From positions 1 to 5,685 of the forward strand of contig JAUJNV010000104.1 of NCBI GenBank assembly GCA_030447945.1: 5,685 bases of DNA, given 5' to 3'. Shown here piece by piece: positions 1 to 5,685 of this stretch. The stretch comes from Fimbriimonas sp. (GTDB lineage Bacteria > Armatimonadota > Fimbriimonadia > Fimbriimonadales > Fimbriimonadaceae). A model generated the notes under the pieces. The model was given only the letters and a program-made list of their open reading frames with translations. It was not told the origin of the DNA and ran no database searches. Made by a program: the position numbers and the translations under genes. Within the stretch, counting starts at the first letter, position 1, and every line of letters starts with the position of its first letter.

Positions 1-96
1 GTCCGATGAGACGGGGATTCAGCCGCCACTGCTGCAAGCCGACCATGATGGTCCTGTACCCACAGCGCGAGCGAACTCGCCTCGCGGGCCTACTTG

Positions 97-915
97 ATGA
101 AGGCGATCGAGCGTAAGGATCGTGAGCTCTTCGAAGAGTACAAGGCTCTGCGTCAGGGCGTGGCGCGGCGCAAGGTCCAGAAAGATCGGACGGTGCGAAA
201 GGTGGCGAGCTTGGAGCGACGTCAGCGGGGGCTGCACGAGAACCTGCGCGAGACGCGCGTGGAAAAGAAAGAGGTGCTGGACAGCCTCCGCGAGCGGCAC
301 TCGAAGCTCCAAGCGGCGCTGAGGCAGTTCCAGCAGGACGAGCGGCAGATCGAGAACCAGATCGCGGCGTTCGAGCGGATGGTCCGCCGCCGAATGGCGG
401 AGGCCCGCCGCCGGGCTCGGATGCGCCGCGTGGCGCGCCGGGTCCGGGTACGGACCAAGAGCGGGCGCATGGTAGAGAAGGTCGTGACGCGCATGGAGCG
501 GGTTCCGGACTCCGGCCCCCTTCGTGCCTTTACCGGACGCTTCGGGATGCCCGTCCGGGGCCGGATCACCAGTGGCTTCGGCGTGCGGTTCCACCCGATC
601 CTGCGCGTGAGCCGCATGCACACGGGGATTGACATGGGAGCCGGTCACGGCGCCCCGATCTACGCGGCCGCCGCGGGCGAGGTCGTCGCCGCCTCCCACA
701 TGCGCGGCTACGGCAATGTCGTGATCGTGAGCCACGGCGGCGGCGTGACGACGGTCTACGCCCACGCCTCCCGGCTCCTGGTGCGCTCCGGCCAGAGGGT
801 CAAACGAGGCCAGGTGATCGCGGCCGTCGGCTCGACCGGTCTCTCGACCGGCCCGCACCTGCACTTCGAGGTGCGGGTGAACGGGCGCCCGGTGAACCCG
901 CTGGGAAGGCTGTAA
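97..915 (+). CDS. M23 (LytM-type) peptidoglycan endopeptidase, EnvC-like, N-terminus missing
   Basis: This is a zinc metallo-endopeptidase that would cut peptide cross-links in peptidoglycan outside the cytoplasm, or a family member that activates amidases. Numbered from the ATG at 97 (272 residues), residues 1 to about 95 are a charged, heptad-like coiled coil. An extremely arginine-rich stretch follows at about 96-135, then the M23 domain at about 145-268. All expected active-site residues are present: H175 and D179 in HTGID, H223 in YAH, and H254 and H256 in HLHFE. The enzyme is therefore probably catalytically competent rather than a degenerate EnvC. No signal peptide is visible, which is wrong for this family. 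The frame stays open back to position 49 and reads SASELASRAYL, typical coiled-coil EnvC sequence, before in-frame stops at 46-48 and 7-9. No good ribosome site precedes ATG 97 or TTG 94. I infer that the true start lies upstream and is lost to a frameshift, truncation or contig-edge artefact. Domain identity is sure; the start is not. Confidence 0.88.
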   Translation: MKAIERKDRELFEEYKALRQGVARRKVQKDRTVRKVASLERRQRGLHENLRETRVEKKEVLDSLRERHSKLQAALRQFQQDERQIENQIAAFERMVRRRMAEARRRARMRRVARRVRVRTKSGRMVEKVVTRMERVPDSGPLRAFTGRFGMPVRGRITSGFGVRFHPILRVSRMHTGIDMGAGHGAPIYAAAAGEVVAASHMRGYGNVVIVSHGGGVTTVYAHASRLLVRSGQRVKRGQVIAAVGSTGLSTGPHLHFEVRVNGRPVNPLGRL

Positions 916-940
916 TAGGCTGTATAGAAATCGCCTTTCC

Positions 941-967
941 TTGTCATCCTGAGCGCAGCGAAGGACC
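941..967. repeat. Widespread intergenic repeat core (TCCTGAGCGCAGCGAAGGA type)
   Basis: The 199-bp gap between the peptidase and oxidoreductase genes holds a copy of an imperfect palindrome with core TCCTGAGCGCAGCGAAGGA (949-967), preceded by TTGTCA. From memory, very similar cores recur in intergenic DNA of many bacterial phyla. On the minus strand they give the familiar spurious translation FAALRMT, which is present here. Next to it are an 8-bp direct repeat, GGCAGGAA at 975-982 and 985-992, and a small inverted repeat, ATGGCA at 973-978 with TGCCAT at 993-998. I see no gene and no convincing promoter in the gap. The repeat's function is unknown; one copy in this window cannot show that it is dispersed here. 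Confidence 0.55.
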
Positions 968-1114
968 CCAGCATGGCAGGAAGGGGCAGGAATGCCATCA
1001 TAATCCCCACGCGCTGAGGCGATGCGGCGGCAAGGCGAAAGAGAGATTGATGATGGAAAAGATTAGATTCGGCGGCTGTGGGCTTACCCAGCACGGGAAC
1101 CGGGTGATGGCCTC

Positions 1115-2050
1115 GTGAGGGCCGTCCGCTTCCACGAGTACGGCGGGCCCGAGGTGCTGCGCTACGAGGAGGACGTTCCCCGGCCCGACCCGGGCGCGGG
1201 GCAGGTCCTCGTGCGGGTCGTTTCGACCGGCGTGAACCCGGCGGACTGGAAGATCCGCGAAGGGCGCTGGCAGTCGTTCCTCGACCTCCCCCTGCCCGCG
1301 ATCTCCGGCGCGGACGTTGCGGGAGTGGTCGAGACGGTGGGCGCCGGCGTCGACGGCCTCTCGCCTGGGGACGAGGTGCTCGGCACAACCGGGACTTCCG
1401 GCGCCTATGCGGAATACGCTGTGCTCAACGCGGGGTCCTTCGCCAAGAAGCCGACGACGCTCGACTTTCCCATCGCGGCTTCCCTACCGGTGGCGGGCAT
1501 GACGGCTTGGCAGGCCCTCTTCGACACGGGCGGCCTGCAGGCGGGCCAGACCGTGCTCATTCACGGGGCGGCGGGCGGTGTGGGCTCGATGGCGGTGCAG
1601 TTCGCCGAGTGGGCCGGAGCGCGGGTGATCGGCACGGCGTCGGCCGACCACATCGAGTTCGTCCGGGAATTGGGAGCGGACGAGGTGGTCGATTACGAGG
1701 CCGTCCGCTTCGAGGACGTAGTTCAGAACGCGGACGTCGTTCTGGATCTGGTGGGCGGCGATACGCAGACGCGATCGTTCAAGGCCCTCAAGCCGGGCGG
1801 GATCGTGGTCTCCACGGTAAGCGAGCCCTCGCTCGATCTGCCCGAGGCGCAGGGGAAGCGAGGCGCGATGCACCTCATGAAGCCGAATCCGGCCCAGCTC
1901 CTCCAGATCGCGGGCCTCGTGGCGGACGGCACGGTCGTCGTGACGATCGAAACGGAGCTACCGTTAGAGCGGGCACGTGAGGCGCAGGAGGAGAGCCAGA
2001 CCACCCACGCGAAGGGCAAGATCGTGCTTCGGGTGGGCGATGGACCTTAA
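1115..2050 (+). CDS. Zinc-free NAD(P)-dependent medium-chain oxidoreductase (quinone oxidoreductase-like)
   Basis: This is a cytoplasmic medium-chain dehydrogenase/reductase of the quinone oxidoreductase branch. Such enzymes typically reduce quinones or the double bond of enones using NADPH; the substrate here cannot be read from sequence. The protein has 311 residues, usual for the family. The GroES-like N-terminal domain opens with MRAVRFHEYGGPEVL and contains GVNPADWKIREG (39-50) and GADVAGVVETVG (65-76). The Rossmann domain carries the nucleotide loop HGAAGGVGSMAVQFA at 150-164, LGADEVVDY at 186-194 and LKPGGIVVS at 225-233. The C-terminus ends GKIVLRV. There are no zinc-binding cysteines, which marks the zinc-independent branch. 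The start is GTG at 1115, chosen because the family's N-terminal motif begins exactly there. The ATG at 1107 is in another frame and stops after three codons. No strong Shine-Dalgarno site is visible. The gene stands alone, 199 bp after the peptidase, and converges on secA. Its stop codon overlaps the T-tract of the secA-strand terminator. Confidence 0.92.
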   Translation: MRAVRFHEYGGPEVLRYEEDVPRPDPGAGQVLVRVVSTGVNPADWKIREGRWQSFLDLPLPAISGADVAGVVETVGAGVDGLSPGDEVLGTTGTSGAYAEYAVLNAGSFAKKPTTLDFPIAASLPVAGMTAWQALFDTGGLQAGQTVLIHGAAGGVGSMAVQFAEWAGARVIGTASADHIEFVRELGADEVVDYEAVRFEDVVQNADVVLDLVGGDTQTRSFKALKPGGIVVSTVSEPSLDLPEAQGKRGAMHLMKPNPAQLLQIAGLVADGTVVVTIETELPLERAREAQEESQTTHAKGKIVLRVGDGP

Positions 2051-2085
2051 AAAAGAGAAAAGGGCCCCAGTCGCCTGGAGCCCCT
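2048..2085 (-). terminator. Rho-independent terminator for the secA-strand transcript
   Basis: In minus-strand RNA, GGGCUCCAG (2083-2075) pairs with CUGGGGCCC (2070-2062) across a GCGA loop, which fits the stable GNRA tetraloop class. All nine pairs form because the one irregular pair is a G-U wobble on this strand; on the plus strand it is a C-A mismatch. A G-U and an A-U pair extend the base. A T-rich run follows at once (TTTTCTCTTTTTT, 2061-2049). The plus strand has no T-tract after the hairpin, so polarity is clearly minus. The site would end transcription from secA, about 200 bp beyond its stop, and protect the convergent oxidoreductase gene. Confidence 0.75.
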
Positions 2086-2093
2086 AACTCAAT

Positions 2094-2214
2094 GATTCTC
2101 TGCGGCCAAGGGGAGAGCAATCGCCGCGTCGAATCTTGTCTCTGTACGACGCCGTCCAACCGGGGACCGGCGATGGGTTATTGCGCTCTTCGCCGCAATA
2201 TTGGAGTCCCGGTT
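2094..2214 (-). other. Run of hairpins in the secA 3' region; possible small RNA or structured 3' UTR
   Basis: This noncoding stretch between the convergent genes holds three consecutive inverted repeats. One pairs AACCGGGGAC (2158-2167) with GTCCCGGTT (2206-2214), with one bulged base, and encloses a 7-bp stem at 2179-2185 and 2194-2200. The second pairs GCGTCG (2126-2131) with CGACGC (2147-2152). The third pairs GATTCTCT (2094-2101) with AGAGCAATC (2114-2122), with one bulge. The minus-strand terminator follows directly, so strand is inferred from that. I do not recognise a known RNA family, and it does not fold as a tRNA. It may simply be the secA 3' UTR. Confidence 0.3.
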
Positions 2215-2248
2215 TCCCTTAGCGGCAGCGCGAGCGCGGATCAGAAAA

Positions 2249-2277
2249 GGGAAAAAAACCCATCCCCTCCCGCACCC
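2249..2277 (-). promoter_or_regulatory. G-quadruplex motif followed by a T7 tract just after the secA stop
   Basis: On the minus strand, 13 nt past the secA stop, four G-runs occur at 2277-2275, 2271-2269, 2267-2264 and 2261-2259 with loops of 3, 1 and 2 nt. This is a compact canonical G-quadruplex pattern. Seven T residues (2258-2252) and then CCC (2251-2249) follow immediately. The last G-run could instead pair with that CCC in a small hairpin. A role in transcript ending or 3'-end stability is inference only. Confidence 0.4.
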
Positions 2278-2289
2278 GCGCAGATGCCC

Positions 2290-5437
<3,148 letters not shown>

Positions 5438-5590
5438 GTTTCTTTTGCCTGACCAAAGGTGGTGCGCGGGCGGGCGCGAGGTGGCCCGAGGGATCGAAGG
5501 GGCGGGGTCAGGCCAAGCGGGGACCGTCGCGAGGGCGGGCGCCGTCGGAGGAGGGATCCCGGGGAGAGCCGAGGGTGGGGGGAGGGGAGA
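5438..5590. other. secA upstream region, strongly G-rich on the plus strand
   Basis: No gene is supported here. The plus strand is dominated by G-runs, the densest being GGG (5573-5575), six G (5577-5582) and four G (5584-5587), separated by single bases. Transcript from the secA strand would be C-rich. The secA promoter must lie here or in the adjacent repeat, but I cannot identify convincing -35 and -10 boxes. Just before the GTG the minus strand becomes A-rich (CAGGCAAAAGAAAC), consistent with an unstructured ribosome-loading site. Confidence 0.5.
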
Positions 5591-5671
5591 AGGCGGTGAG
5601 GCGTTGAGGCGTTGAGGCGTTAGAACGCCGCGTTAACGAAAGCCTCAACGCCACAACGCCTAAACGCCTCA
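5591..5671. repeat. Octamer-periodic palindromic repeat array upstream of secA
   Basis: Ten consecutive 8-mers fill 5591-5670 in exact register. Four units like AGGCGTTG point one way (from 5591, 5599, 5607 and 5615). Two central units, one of them the perfect palindrome CGTTAACG at 5631-5638, separate them from four units like AACGCCTC pointing the other way (from 5639, 5647, 5655 and 5663). The arms 5597-5621 and 5647-5671 pair at 23 of 25 positions around a 25-nt loop that contains a further short palindrome, AACGCCGCGTT (5624-5634). The core GGCGTT/AACGCC occurs seven times. It could be a dispersed extragenic palindrome, a terminator-like stem for a gene beyond the right edge, or a binding array. 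No transposase, spacer or CRISPR-like unit is present. Confidence 0.85.
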
Positions 5672-5685
5672 GAGCCTGCACGAAC

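Noticed and set aside
1107..1118. ATG start for the oxidoreductase at 1107
   Set aside because: It is out of frame with the family N-terminus and meets a stop after three codons; GTG at 1115 fits exactly.
756..1388. Minus-strand open frame across the peptidase end, the gap and the oxidoreductase start
   Set aside because: Low-complexity Arg/Pro-rich shadow that crosses the intergenic repeat and carries its known spurious peptide FAALRMT.
2123..2145. tRNA-like T-arm (GTCGAATC) between the convergent genes
   Set aside because: The required TTC loop sequence, acceptor stem and anticodon arm are not present.
1875..2159. Small minus-strand open frame across the terminator region
   Set aside because: It runs through the terminator hairpin and into the antisense of the oxidoreductase gene; no ribosome site and no recognisable motif.
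5591..5671. CRISPR-like array
   Set aside because: Units are 8 bp, contiguous and inverted about a centre, with no spacers and no cas genes in the window.

Overview
The window is GC-rich bacterial chromosomal DNA. It holds three protein genes with housekeeping or envelope roles and no phage, transposase or defence genes. The SecA protein carries two insertions relative to the Escherichia coli protein, of a kind I associate with deep-branching phyla such as Chloroflexota or Armatimonadota. That placement comes from recalled family features, not a search, and should be held loosely.

Layout from left to right. An M23 (LytM-type) peptidoglycan endopeptidase of the EnvC/coiled-coil type runs on the plus strand to 915, and its N-terminus appears lost or out of frame at the window edge. 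A 199-bp gap carries a widespread intergenic repeat core. A zinc-free NAD(P)-dependent medium-chain oxidoreductase follows on the plus strand (1115-2050). A convergent intergenic region (2051-2289) contains a G-quadruplex motif, a series of hairpins and a strong minus-strand intrinsic terminator. secA then fills 2290-5437 on the minus strand. The last 248 bp, upstream of secA, are G-rich on the plus strand and end in an 80-bp palindromic array with an exact 8-bp period.

The main gene-level result is that secA is essentially complete (1048 codons when repaired) but is broken by one extra base in a run of eight identical bases at 3486-3493. Naive gene calling gives two overlapping wrong products: a 919-residue protein whose last 270 or so residues are out-of-frame, and a 330-residue protein lacking motif VI. 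Sequencing or assembly error is the simplest explanation, though slippage on the run is possible.

The M23 enzyme remodels peptidoglycan and SecA drives protein export, so both act at the cell envelope. The genes are not one operon, because secA faces the other two. I see no convincing new multi-gene system. The less explained signals are structural: the octamer palindrome upstream of secA, a perfect 28-bp palindrome inside its early codons, and the structured stretch with terminator beyond its stop.
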